Assembly: GCA_018654255.1 (NCBI GenBank)
Contig: JABILX010000001.1
Coordinates: 145,695 to 209,694, forward strand
Origin: Candidatus Peregrinibacteria bacterium
GTDB lineage: Bacteria; Patescibacteriota; Gracilibacteria; UBA1369; LOWO2-01-FULL-3
Length of the DNA: 64,000 nt
Reading direction: 5' to 3'
Shown piece after piece: positions 29,641 through 41,600 of this stretch (positions within the stretch are counted from its first letter, which is position 1; each line of letters begins with the position of its first letter). The notes beneath the pieces are model-generated. The model saw nothing but the letters and a program-made list of their open reading frames with translations, searched no databases and was not told the DNA's origin. Made by a program: the position numbers and the translations under genes.

Positions 29641-31395
29641 CTAGGCCGCCGATTCCTTCGCAAGCTTTTTCACGAAAGCCTCCACCTTTTGATCATCCTG
29701 TTTTTTGGTTGCAAAGTCACGAACAGCAATTGTTTTGTCTTTAACTTCCTTCTCACCGACCACTAACATATAAGGAATTTTTTGTAATTCTGCATTTCGG
29801 ATTTTCTTGCCGAGCGATTCGTTGGAGTCATCAATTTCAAATCGCAAACCAGCCTCGTTTAGCTTCTCGCCAACCTCCTTTGCATACTTATTGAACTTCT
29901 CGCTCACAGACAAAATTCTCGCTTGCACAGGCGCCAACCATACAGGGAAAGCCCCTCCATAATTTTCGACAACTATGCCTAGGAATCTCTCTAGCGATCC
30001 ATAACAAGCGCGATGAATCATCACAGGCTGTTTGTCTTTTCCATCCTTATCAACATAAGATATCTCAAATCTTTGAGGCATCGAAAAGTCGAGTTGGATT
30101 GTTCCACATTGCCAAGTTCGTCCCAAACAATCATCCAAATGGAAATCGAATTTCGGTCCATAAAAAGCTCCATCACCCTCATTCAATTCATACTCCAATT
30201 CAACTTCTTCCAAAACTTCTTTCATAACTTTCTCAGAAGTCTCCCAAACTTTATCCGACCCGATAGATTTGTCAGGACGAGTAGAAAGTTCAACTTTATA
30301 AGTAAATCCATAATGCTCATAAACTTCTTGAAACAACGCAATGACACGCTTCAATTCATCCTTCATTTGATCTTCGCGGCAGAAGACATGTGCATCATCC
30401 TGAGTGAAGCTGCGAACACGGAACAAGCCATGCAAAACCCCAGCCATTTCATGCCTATGAACCAACCCAAGCTCTGCCCATCGATAAGGTAAATCACGAT
30501 ACGAATGAACAGTATTCTTATATATAAGTATATGTCCCGGGCAGTTCATTGGTTTCACAGCGAAGTCTCCTTCATCAATTTTTGTGAAGTACATATTCTC
30601 TTTATAATTTTCATAGTGCCCACTTCGATGCCACAAATCTTCATTCAAAATTATCGGAGTCTCAACGAAATCATAGCCATATTTTTTGTGCACTTGGAAC
30701 CAATATTCCATCATCTGATTTTTGAGTCTCATCCCCTTCGGGTGGAAGAATGGGAAGCCAGGTCCTTCTTCATGAAAGCTAAATAAATCCTGATCTTTTC
30801 CAATCCTTCTGTGGTCACGTTTTTTTGCTTCTTCAAACAATCTCAAATGCTCATCCAGCTCTTCACGAGTTGGAAAACAAACTCCATAAATTCGTTGTAA
30901 CATTTTATTTTTTTCATCTCCTTTCCAATAAGCACCAGCTATCGAAGTCAGTTTGAAAACACCCACTTTTCCAGTCGACTCAACGTGGGGGCCTCGACAC
31001 ATATCGACGAACATAGTTTTCTCATCCGCCGGCCTAACATTTTCATAAAAATCAATTTCTTTTTCGCCTTCAACTTTGAGGTCAGAAGCCATCTCAGCTT
31101 TATAAATTTCACCAGCTTTTTTCAGCATCTTAATAGACTCGTCAATTGGCTCTGAGCGTTTAACGAATTTTTGATTCTGCTTGAAAATTTGTTTCATCTT
31201 TTTTTCAATCAATGGTAGATCCTCAGGGATCAACGTTCGTGGCAAATCGAAGTCATAATAAAATCCATTTTCAATTGAAGGTCCTATCGCGAGTTTGGCC
31301 TCCGGAAACATTTCCAAGACAGCCTGTGCAAGCACATGAGAACATGAATGCCTCATTGCTTCTACATCGATTTTTTGGTCTGTTTTTTTTGCCAT
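29641..31395 (-). CDS. thrS: Threonyl-tRNA synthetase lacking the N-terminal TGS domain
   Basis: MRHSCSHVLAQAVLEMFPEAKLAIGPSIENGFYYDF, MNCPGHILIYK, VHRHEMAGVLHGLFRVRSFTQDDAHVFC; MAKKTDQ start at 31395 preferred over 31434. Confidence 0.95.
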   Translation of the reverse strand: MAKKTDQKIDVEAMRHSCSHVLAQAVLEMFPEAKLAIGPSIENGFYYDFDLPRTLIPEDLPLIEKKMKQIFKQNQKFVKRSEPIDESIKMLKKAGEIYKAEMASDLKVEGEKEIDFYENVRPADEKTMFVDMCRGPHVESTGKVGVFKLTSIAGAYWKGDEKNKMLQRIYGVCFPTREELDEHLRLFEEAKKRDHRRIGKDQDLFSFHEEGPGFPFFHPKGMRLKNQMMEYWFQVHKKYGYDFVETPIILNEDLWHRSGHYENYKENMYFTKIDEGDFAVKPMNCPGHILIYKNTVHSYRDLPYRWAELGLVHRHEMAGVLHGLFRVRSFTQDDAHVFCREDQMKDELKRVIALFQEVYEHYGFTYKVELSTRPDKSIGSDKVWETSEKVMKEVLEEVELEYELNEGDGAFYGPKFDFHLDDCLGRTWQCGTIQLDFSMPQRFEISYVDKDGKDKQPVMIHRACYGSLERFLGIVVENYGGAFPVWLAPVQARILSVSEKFNKYAKEVGEKLNEAGLRFEIDDSNESLGKKIRNAELQKIPYMLVVGEKEVKDKTIAVRDFATKKQDDQKVEAFVKKLAKESAA

Positions 31396-31454
31396 TGTAT
31401 ACTTTGTTAGATGTCGCATGTGCATACCCCGCACTGTGCGACCACAAGCCTACT

Positions 31455-32534
31455 ATGAAAATAACCAAACTTCAACTCAATTCGTTCCGTAATTACGCTT
31501 CAAAAGAGCTAGAATTCGACGCATCAAAAACAAACATTTTGATCACCGGCGAAAACGGAAAAGGCAAAACAAACATACTTGAGGCAGTTTATTTGCTCTC
31601 AGTCGGCAAGGCTTTTCGCGGAGCGCATCAAGAAGATTTGATTCAATGGGGAATGGATTATTTCACCGTAAAAGGAGACGTCCAAACGGACGATTCTCAT
31701 CCAGAAGATCTTGCAAAATTTGAAGTCGGATTTTCAACCTATCCACGCAAAACAAAAACCTTCCGTATCAACGATGTCAAAAAAAATCACGCAGAATATT
31801 TAGGTGAATTCGTCACAGTTTTGTTTCACCCAAAAGACTTGAATATGCTCTACCTTGAGCCAAGTCTGCGACGCAAGTACCTCAATCTTTTGCTGAGCCA
31901 AACAGATAAATATTATTTTGAAGCACTGTCCAAATACACAAAAACTCTCAAACAAAGAAACGCACTTCTCGACGAAATCCAGGAAGGAAATCACTCAAGA
32001 AATGACTTGGAAACTTGGGACGAAAAGATCGTAGAGTCAGGCACTGTTTTGATAGAAAAACGAAAAGAACTAATTGAATATTTGAACGGAAAATTACAAC
32101 CTCTATATAGAAAAATCTCAGGCAAAAAAGAGACGTTGGAAATAAAATACAAAACCCCAATCCAAGACACCGGCCTCTACCTTCAAAAACTCAGACTAAA
32201 ACACGACAAAGACATTCGCTACGGAACGACGTCGGTAGGTCCACACAGAGACGACATCAAATTCATCCTAGAAGGAAAACCAATCGAAGAATTCGCATCG
32301 CGTGGCGAATTTCGCACAATCCTCATCGCCCTGAAGATTGCAGAAATAAGCTACATAAAGCTCAAACGCAAATTCTATCCAGTCCTACTCCTAGACGACG
32401 TTTTCTCAGAATTAGACGAAAATAGGCAATTTCACTTGCTCAAAGCTATAGAATCTTGCCAAACAATAATCACTACAACGGAAAAACCTCCAAAACCGCT
32501 TGAAGAAGCGAAAACTCAAGAAGTCAAAATTTAG
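31455..32534 (+). CDS. recF: DNA replication/repair protein RecF
   Basis: MKITKLQLNSFRNYASKELEF, Walker A GENGKGKTN, signature/Walker B LLLDDVFSELDENRQ; ORF track start at 31212 extends antisense into thrS. Confidence 0.93.
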   Translation: MKITKLQLNSFRNYASKELEFDASKTNILITGENGKGKTNILEAVYLLSVGKAFRGAHQEDLIQWGMDYFTVKGDVQTDDSHPEDLAKFEVGFSTYPRKTKTFRINDVKKNHAEYLGEFVTVLFHPKDLNMLYLEPSLRRKYLNLLLSQTDKYYFEALSKYTKTLKQRNALLDEIQEGNHSRNDLETWDEKIVESGTVLIEKRKELIEYLNGKLQPLYRKISGKKETLEIKYKTPIQDTGLYLQKLRLKHDKDIRYGTTSVGPHRDDIKFILEGKPIEEFASRGEFRTILIALKIAEISYIKLKRKFYPVLLLDDVFSELDENRQFHLLKAIESCQTIITTTEKPPKPLEEAKTQEVKI

Positions 32535-32564
32535 ATTAGGAATCTGTCAAACGTTAATGCCCCT

Positions 32565-32587
32565 CATCAGGTTGTATGAACCTGGTG
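32565..32587 (+). other. Stem-loop CATCAGGTT-GTATG-AACCTGGTG between recF and the 5040-aa gene
   Basis: 9-bp stem including one T-G pair, 5-nt loop; no T-run follows. Confidence 0.5.
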
Positions 32588-32667
32588 CAAGCTCTATAAT
32601 TCCAAATTAAAGAACACATTAATATATATATATACCTCAAACCTGTAAGTTAATAACCTCACTTCAT

Positions 32668-35600
32668 ATGAAAACAATCAAAAAACTACTCGCATCAATC
32701 TCATGTATGGCGATCCTTTTTGGGATGGTGCCAGACCTCGAAATGCCAGTTGCATTTGCGGGGCCACCTACCCAGGTGGTAGCGACAGAAGGAGCTGGTG
32801 GTGGTCAATCAGATTATGCATTAACTATAGCATTTGACATGCCAGTAGATGCCTTAGGGCCTCCTACTGCAACATTTAAAATCGATCAAAGCCCTGAGAC
32901 ATGTCTTGCAAGTGGAGGACCAAGCGTTATTGATGCTACAACTCAGGCGGGATTGCCGGGAGGAGGACTGTTGTATGTAGTGGAATTTCCAGCAGACCCA
33001 GCTTGTTTACTTGTAGACCAAGGATCGCCGGCAGCTGTAACAATCACAATGTATGACGACCAAGGTGGTCCTATGCCATTCGCTACAAGTTTACCTTTAG
33101 GAGCTTTCCAACCCGACATGTTTGATTTTATAGGGGTGTTGCAAGGACTTTATGGAGGAGGCGGTGGAGGGAATGTACAACCTCTATTATTCTCGAAATC
33201 ATTTCCTGGTGGGGTAGGCATTAATCCAGACAGCCCGCCGAGCGACTACAACATAGGTACAAACGGAGATATTCTCCTCGGGGTTGATATCGATGAAGAT
33301 CCAGCTACATGTGCGAATGCTGTTAGCTTCGTCCCAATCAACATGTCCATATTAAGTTTGCCATCATGTATACAGAGTTCACTAGATCCAAACGACAAAT
33401 GGGATATCAATAATATTGTAATGGGCGAAAATAACAGCGACGCAACTTTTGACTTAACACCGTATCCAGCAGGAAGTCCGGTTACAACAGTATCGAACCT
33501 AATACCGGCTCTAGATCTATGGGGATACCAGCAAGACCCGCCAACACCAAGCGATACAGAGTTGTACAAGAATGAAGGATATGAATTAGTACCAGGTTTA
33601 TACATCTGGTACGGAGGTGAGTTTGATTTAGACGCTTTGGAGAGAGGCGGTGGAGATCCAGTAGGAGGCGTGATGACTTGGGTAGGAACGCCAGGAGCTA
33701 GTAATATGACTTTATCAAATGTGGGTGTAGATCAGGAATTTGTAGATCCGGGGATATATGACAGTGAATATGCGGTATGGGGTGATCCAGTTAACGGACA
33801 ACCTCAATACAAGCAGGATGGTCCGGGTGAATACTATGTGTTCTTAATCGTGGAAAAAGAAGAGTACTTGATATCAAATACCCCATATGGAGGAGAAGGA
33901 GTGGAACTAATGTATCTTGATCAAGGACCTGACCCCTCTGATCCAACCGGAGATTATATGTGGGATCCAGGAGGAGCAGAAGGAGAAGGTGAAGGTGAAG
34001 GAGAAACGTTCGGAATAGAACAGGGAATGATAACAGTAAACAATCAGGAGGCAGGCAATCCACCAAACAAAGTTAGATACTTCGTCGAGCCACAAACCTC
34101 ATACTTTGATGCCGAGTCAGGGGCGGACTCAACAACAAACTATAAGTTATTGGATGGAGAACAAGACTGGGGATATGGCGTTGTAAGTGCAGCGCTTGGC
34201 TGTGAGGATGAACTACCGGAGAATGCAGGACAGTTTCATTGTGCAGAAGTTGTGTATGAAAAATCATTAATATTCGGAGGTGGTATATATGGGGCGGTAA
34301 TTAATGCACAAAACATAAAGGATGCATCTACTGGGAATATAGAGACTCTTGGGCAAGGTTCAATTGAACCTGAAATATCATTCTCAGCACCAGGAGGTAT
34401 AGACCTTTTGGCGGCTATTCACAATTATCAAACTGAGACTGATTGTGCAGGATCTACAGGTGATACATTCGAATTATTCTTAGGTTCACAGCTAAACGCA
34501 GAAACAATTGTAGAAGAAAATTTCATTGTCAAATATGATGGTGTCCCTCAAGAAGGGAGGCCTCAAGAGGAGGATCCTCAAGATAGAATATTTCCAAGTA
34601 CTGCAGAACCAAAAGGAGCAGGGTATGTCATATTGACATACGATACGTCGCTAGATATCTGTAGCGACGAGCCACCTCTAGAAATTTCAGTAGTAATCAA
34701 TCCAGGAAACCCAGCGAATCCTGTGGCAGATCAAGGAGCGACTGCGATACCTAACGACACGGAGTTTGTATTCAACAACGGAACTTATTATGAAGAAGAC
34801 GGCGGTTTAGTTGCTTGGGATTTTGGATGGGGTGGGGGCGAAGGAGAGGGTGAGCCATCAACAGCTACATTGACATGGGATGGAACTCCACTAAGCAGTA
34901 CTTTAACTCTTGCGGAAAATGTTCAAGGAGCAAACCCTGATGCATACGGAACATACGCGGAAGAAGGAGTTCACAATGATGAACCATACTTCAAACATTC
35001 AGCAAATGAATTTTACATATTCTCGGACGGAGGGGATCAATGGCATATATCAATAGAGCTAGGTGGTGGTGTAGAGATGAGTGGCCCAGGGACAGGCGCA
35101 GGAAACCCAGAAGGAGACTACAACGCACCAGAACCACAAGGCCCATCATTCAACCTAAGCGGAGCTGAAATCCAAATGATTGACAACCCAGACACCACAA
35201 GAAGTCCACGACGTGTAAGATACTACTTCCAAAACGGAACAGTATATGATGAATCAGGAGCCGATGGGTCTGGACCAGAAGACCCAAACAACTATGCTCT
35301 TCAAAATGGAGAATGGGGACAGTCTGTAGAATCGGTTAATTTCCCAGAAGATTGTACTGTGGATTTTATAAACTACACATGTGTAGACACAGTATATAGC
35401 AACTCACTGCTATACAACGGAGAAATATATAACACAAAGGTAAAGGGAGCTTCAATATCAAACACAGGAGACTCTGCAACGTTAGAGCAAGATTTGTTCC
35501 CAGAAACAAACGCATCAATAAACGCCTTAGGAGTGGAGCCTTTGTTCATAAATCACTCTTATATAGGGAATCCTTGTGAAAGTGGAGAGATAGACGTTTT

Positions 35601-38600
35601 GGATTTGTATTTTGGTGAGCGGCTAGACATAGACTCTGCGCAAGCCACAGGAAACTACAGCCTAACATACAATGAGACTTCACATATCGAACCTCAAGCA
35701 GCGCAATTAATCAACAGCTTTGGATCAAGAGTTAGATTAGACTTCGGAACCGGTCTAGGAATTTGTTCAGGTGGAGAACCAAATCTTTCGTTAAATGTAG
35801 ATGGAGTTCAGAACGACGTGCAAGACGCAATTGTCGTAGATACAAATTATCCATTTAACAACGTTACTTGGTATCAAGATGACAGTGTAAATGCGAATAT
35901 AAGCTGGGACTATGGATGGGTAGGAGGAGAAGGTGAAGGAGAAGGTGAGCCAGAAGGTGGTCTAACCATTCTACCATTAGGGTCGCCAAGGGTCGGAGTA
36001 GATATACCACTAGATATCCAAGGGACTTTGTGTGACGGAGTACTTGGATGTGATGTATATATATCAGATCCAACTATGACAGGATTAACGCCATCTTATT
36101 CAATTACAGATGCAGATTTGCCATTTACAATTCAATTAGCAGATACATCCGGAATAGGTTCAGGAGAAAAAATTCTATTTATCCATGACAAAGACGCGGA
36201 CACCTATTCTCCTGTGGTAAACCTTCTTCTAATGGTACAGAATTACAACGAGCCATTAATCTTCAATCCAGGAGATATAGGAGGACCAACTAATACTGTC
36301 AATATACAATATGATAGTCCTGCCACAGCAACAGACTTGTCGGATACTGATGCTTTCACATTAAAAAATGGTGGAGCAGACCCAACAGCTACAGCAACAG
36401 ATATCTCAGGAGGGATGATGATAGTTTGGTCAGTAGTATTCGACGGAGAGGACATTACTGCAAACCTTCCAGGATGGACGCTTGATTCAGGATACTTTGG
36501 AGACGTTCCTATTCTGACAGGAGCAGATTTTCAAGTTATAGCTACGTCAGCAATAAATCCAAACGATATTAATCTAGATGGACCAGGTAGAGAGGTTCAG
36601 ACCCTAACATCGTTCACAGTAGAAGCTCCTCAGTTATGTAAAGGAATAACTGGTTGTATGACATACCTTTATGATAGTGCTAGTCTCGCAGCGGGAACAC
36701 CGATATATGCAGGAAATCCATGGAATGGTTTAGAGGTATTAGACGTATCTGGACTTGGGCTGACTCCTGATGCAAAGTACGGTATTGCAGTTTTAGATTT
36801 AGATACAGCAGCTTGGTCTGGGTTTGGAAGCTTGACCTACGCACCACCAGATCCATACCTGAATGTTACAGTAACAGGTCCAGTTGCAGAGGATGGTGGA
36901 GTAGGAACAATAACTTTTGCAGCAGGGCCTTCAGTAGATAGCGATATTACTATAGATATCTCTCTGTTGGGTAGTGCAACCGTAGGTGTTGACTACACAT
37001 TAGATCCAGGTACTCAAGTTACGATCCCGGCAAATCCAGGAAGTCCAGAAGAGGTACAAATATCTGTCACAATGATCGGCGACGAAGACGTAGAAGAAAA
37101 TGAGTTCCTTTCCTTCAACATGCAGGTCTCAGATCCGTCATACGCGGTAAGCAATCCTTATCCATTTATGTTCATTGCAGATGGAGCAGCCCCTGCCCCA
37201 GAAGGATACGTAGTTAATATATTCCCAGTCGACAATAATGGATTAGAGAACGGAGGATTCTTCAATGCTTTTGATGTAGTAGTAGATTCAGAAGTTACAG
37301 ACGAAGATCTAACAGTTTTCTTGAATCTATCTGGGGATGCGGATCCCGGTGCTGGTGGTGATTATGAGCCAGTTGCATTAGCAATAGTTCCAATTGGGCA
37401 AACTAGCCAATTAGTACAACTAAATATAATAAATGATGAAAATGTAGAGGGAGACGAAATGATTACCATGACAATAGCTCCAAGCGCGACATATAATATA
37501 GGGAGTAACGACTTTGCGAGCTTCACAATTATAGATGATGACTTCGCGCCACCGCCAACCTATGAAGTGAATGTAACACCATACGGAGCAGGAACAGGTG
37601 TAGAAGGCGGCGGAGCAGGCGGAGCATTCGACATGTTTGAAATAGCTTTGGACAGACCAGTTGAAGGAGACCAATTCGACGTGTATTTCAATTTTATGAA
37701 CAGCACGGCGATCGAAGGGAATGACTTTGCACCATATACTTACACAGTAACCTTCATTCTAGGAGAACAGAGCAAACTTATTAACATTCCAACCATTGAC
37801 GACGAAGATGTCGAAGACGATGAGTTCATAACTCTAAAACTCGATTCAGACCCAGAAGACCCAGATGTTTATGTAGTTGGACAAAACAACTCAGCGAACT
37901 TCACCCTCACAGACAATGACGTAGGTGAGGAAATAGTAGTAAATTGGGCGGCTGATTATGCTGCAAGCAAGCCGTACCTTGATGACATAGTGGGAATAGA
38001 TATAACATCAGAGACCTGTGTGGACAAAGTTTTCCAAATAACAATCGGTGACAAAAACACTTTTGATGGTGCAGTTTTCACTACAGGTTCGACAGTGGAG
38101 ATATCAGAATTGCATGATTTTGCGCAGGAACTCGGAATGATTGAGGCAGGAACCTACTACGCAAGAGCAGAATGTGCCAACACAGGAACCCCTTCAGCTC
38201 CAATTTCTATAGACTTTAAAGCATCTTGTCCAGGCGGAGAAGCTTGCTTCTCGACCGCTCCTAACGGAGATGGATCGCGGGCTTTCTTAGCAAATGATGA
38301 AGTGGTGACGATCGATGATGGAACGGTTAGCGCATCATTAACAGTACCAGCAGGATCAAGCATAGTCACTCAAGAAGTGTGGAGTGGAGATCTTCTAGTT
38401 ACAGGAGCCGACATGGTTCCACTAGGGGCAGGATTGTCGTCAGGAGTAGTTGTAAGCGTAATACCGACAGAAAACTGGAATCCATTATCAACTTCGGCAA
38501 TGCTGACAGATCCAGCATTAGTAATAATAAACCTGGATGGGCCTCTAGCAACTCCAAAAGCAGTATCAATAAGACCTGACGCAAGTGTAGATATCTTAGC

Positions 38601-41600
38601 ACCATGTGGAACATCATTTTTGGGAGGAGACCTTACGAAGCCAGGCAATTATTCTCTAGATCCAGATTCAGCATGCTTCATATATGACGGAGCAAATGAC
38701 AGAGGAATAATAGCAACAAACCACTTCACAGACTTCGCAATAGGTGAAGGAGAGTCTATAACTCTTGGTTGGACAGGTGATCCTGGAACTCCAGACCAAT
38801 TAGTAGATGTCCCTCTAGAGGTCTCAATAGTAGACGGAGCCTGTATGGATGGAGATTACGTGTACAAGTTGACAGAGGCTGGTGGGCCAGCAAATTATAT
38901 CTCTGAGCCAACACAATCTGTTGACTGGACATTCACTCCATCAGAAGATTTCGTGCGAGGAACCACAACCTATAATATGCGAGCCGTTTGTCCGGGGACA
39001 GGGGTTCTATCCAATGAGATACAAATATACTTAGTAGGACTTGGGAATGAGGTGACAATAACACCAATGCAAGACGGAGTGGAGGACCCCTCTTCTCCAG
39101 TATCATTAGAGATACTGTTTGCAATGGAGGAAATAAATCCAGGACCAGGGGCAATCCCAGTATATTTTGACATTGATAATACTCCAGGTCCAGGAATCGC
39201 ACTTCCTGGAGTTGATTACGACGACACAGGAATCTTATTTGATGGTAATCACTATCGTGTAGAAATCCCAGAAGGACAAGACATGACAAGCCTTTTCATA
39301 CCAGTATTCGATGATCTAGATGTAGAAGGACTTGAGGAAATATTGATATTCCCACAAGCAAGCCCAACCGGGGACTACCTAATTATGAACACTGGGATGC
39401 CGGCTGAAGAACCAATCCGTGGAGCGATCACTGACGACGAAGGTCCAGAAGAAATAATTATCTCATTTAAAGAAAACCCAACCGGTCAATATGTGAACAG
39501 GCCAGTAAAAGTAAACGTAGACGCTGCAAACTGTTCAGGGTTAGGAAATTATTACTTAAACATAGGAAACGACAAGAACTTCGCTGACGTAACCTACTCA
39601 ATCCCTGCAGGGCAAGAAGCATCATGGACAGTAAACCCAGGAGGATTACTCGGCCTAACCGACGCAGGATTCTATTACTTTATGGCATCCTGTGAGGAAT
39701 CCGAAGTCACATCAAATGGTCTGACAGCAGACCTAGCAGCAGCGTGTGCCGCAGGAGTCTGTATGACCCCAGCCACCGAAGATACAGCGACATCGAATAC
39801 ATTGGCTCACCAGGTTATGGTGGAAGATACCCCAGTCGGAAAAGTCTATTTTGAAGGTGTTACAACAGCTACAGCAAGTGCCGCATGGGGAGGAGATCTT
39901 TTATTACTATCATCAATTGGAAACACACTTAGCCTCGCAAACGCTATAAGGATAGGGCTTGCAGCCCCTCAATCACTTCCTTTGTCTGAGACAATAACAA
40001 CGGACATGCCAGTAGTGATTAAATTCGCCTCAGCAGGATTCCCTGCAGCATCGATTGCAGAGCAGAAAAATATGGATACCAATGAAACGACTGCAGTCCC
40101 AAAATGTACAGGCGTACAGTACGACCCAGCCAATAACCCGACTGCACCATCGTCATATGCTGTCAACCCGGGCGAATCTTGTTACTATTTTAATCATGGC
40201 AACGACCCAAAGGCTATATTCGTAGCAACAACATACCTACAAACAATGTATAGCGTAGGAGCGCCAGAATTCATTTTTGCAGGTTGGGGACCAGGTGGAA
40301 AGACAGACCCATACTCAGTAGAAGTAGACACAGAAGCAACCTTAGGAATAAAAGGAGGAGCATGTATAGGACAAGAACCAGTATACTGGGTCAGTGATTC
40401 TGTGAATTTTGATAGTCCAAACACAAACAATCTAAGTCCAATGGGAGGAGAGACTTTCGCAGAATTTATGATCCCGGCCCCAGATTACACTCCAGGAGAC
40501 ACTCTCTATGGAAAGATAGTGTGTCCAGGTAGTGGCGCTGAATCAAATGTAGTAACGGCAGCAATCTTGGCAGAAGAAATGCTAATGGCTGATTTTGCAC
40601 AAGACTACAATGGGACATCAATCAACACAGCTATAACAATGGTTGTTGAGGATCAAGCAAGTGTGTGTAATAGCGGAAAATATATCTATTCCCTTTCAGA
40701 TGATTGGGATCAGGGCACTCAACTCCCGATGGGAAACATAATTTCTTCAGGAGAAACCTCAAATACCTCATTCACATTCAACGATCCATCAAAAACATTC
40801 CCATACGTGGAATTCATGACTGTTTACGCGACAGCTGAATGTAGCGAATCAGGAACGATGATGGAAGGTATGTACATGATGTACCAACCTACCCCACCTT
40901 GCTCGACAGACCTCTGCGTAGTTGTAGACACACAAACATACACAGGCACAGTTATGTCTCCAATGGGGTCAACCTATGTAGATGCAGAAACAATCCCGTC
41001 AGACCCAGTAAGCGTATACCTCCCAAATAATTTCCAAACTTTAAGTAGCCAGGAGCCGGCTTGGAATGGGGGAATCACAGTGACGGTTGCAAGCGCAGCC
41101 CAAATGATGCCAGAAGATTATGATTCAGGAGCTGTTGCTACCATCGCGCCAGACGAATCCCCAGAAGTCTTCATAAACGACTCTACATATTTGGTAATAA
41201 TGAATAATGAAGGATTTGAATCACTAGAGAATCCAGCAGTAACGTACATAAATAAATTTGATAATTCTTTCAATGTCACTCAATGTGACGAAAATCAATT
41301 CATGGGTAACGAAGACGATCCAATAGAGCCTTTCGACCCATCAAGGTATAACATAGCTTTAGGTGAAAGATGTTACATCTACTCAGAAGCAGCTTTCCAA
41401 GGAGAAACAGGGAATGTAATCATCGCGACCAAACAATTCGGTAAGTACATCTCAGGTAACAGCATAGGTGGAGGAGAAGCAATCCAGTACTACCACCCAA
41501 AGAACAATGATACAGTTGGAGTATGGCCAGGAATAAGTATCGAATTGTCAGCAGACTTGAGCGAAAATTTCGGTCAAGTGGTGTTCCCAAATACAGCTGT

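Noticed and set aside
31212-31454. N-terminal extension of the recF ORF in the track
   Set aside because: Lies antisense to the conserved start of thrS; RecF homology begins at MKITKLQLNSF (31455).
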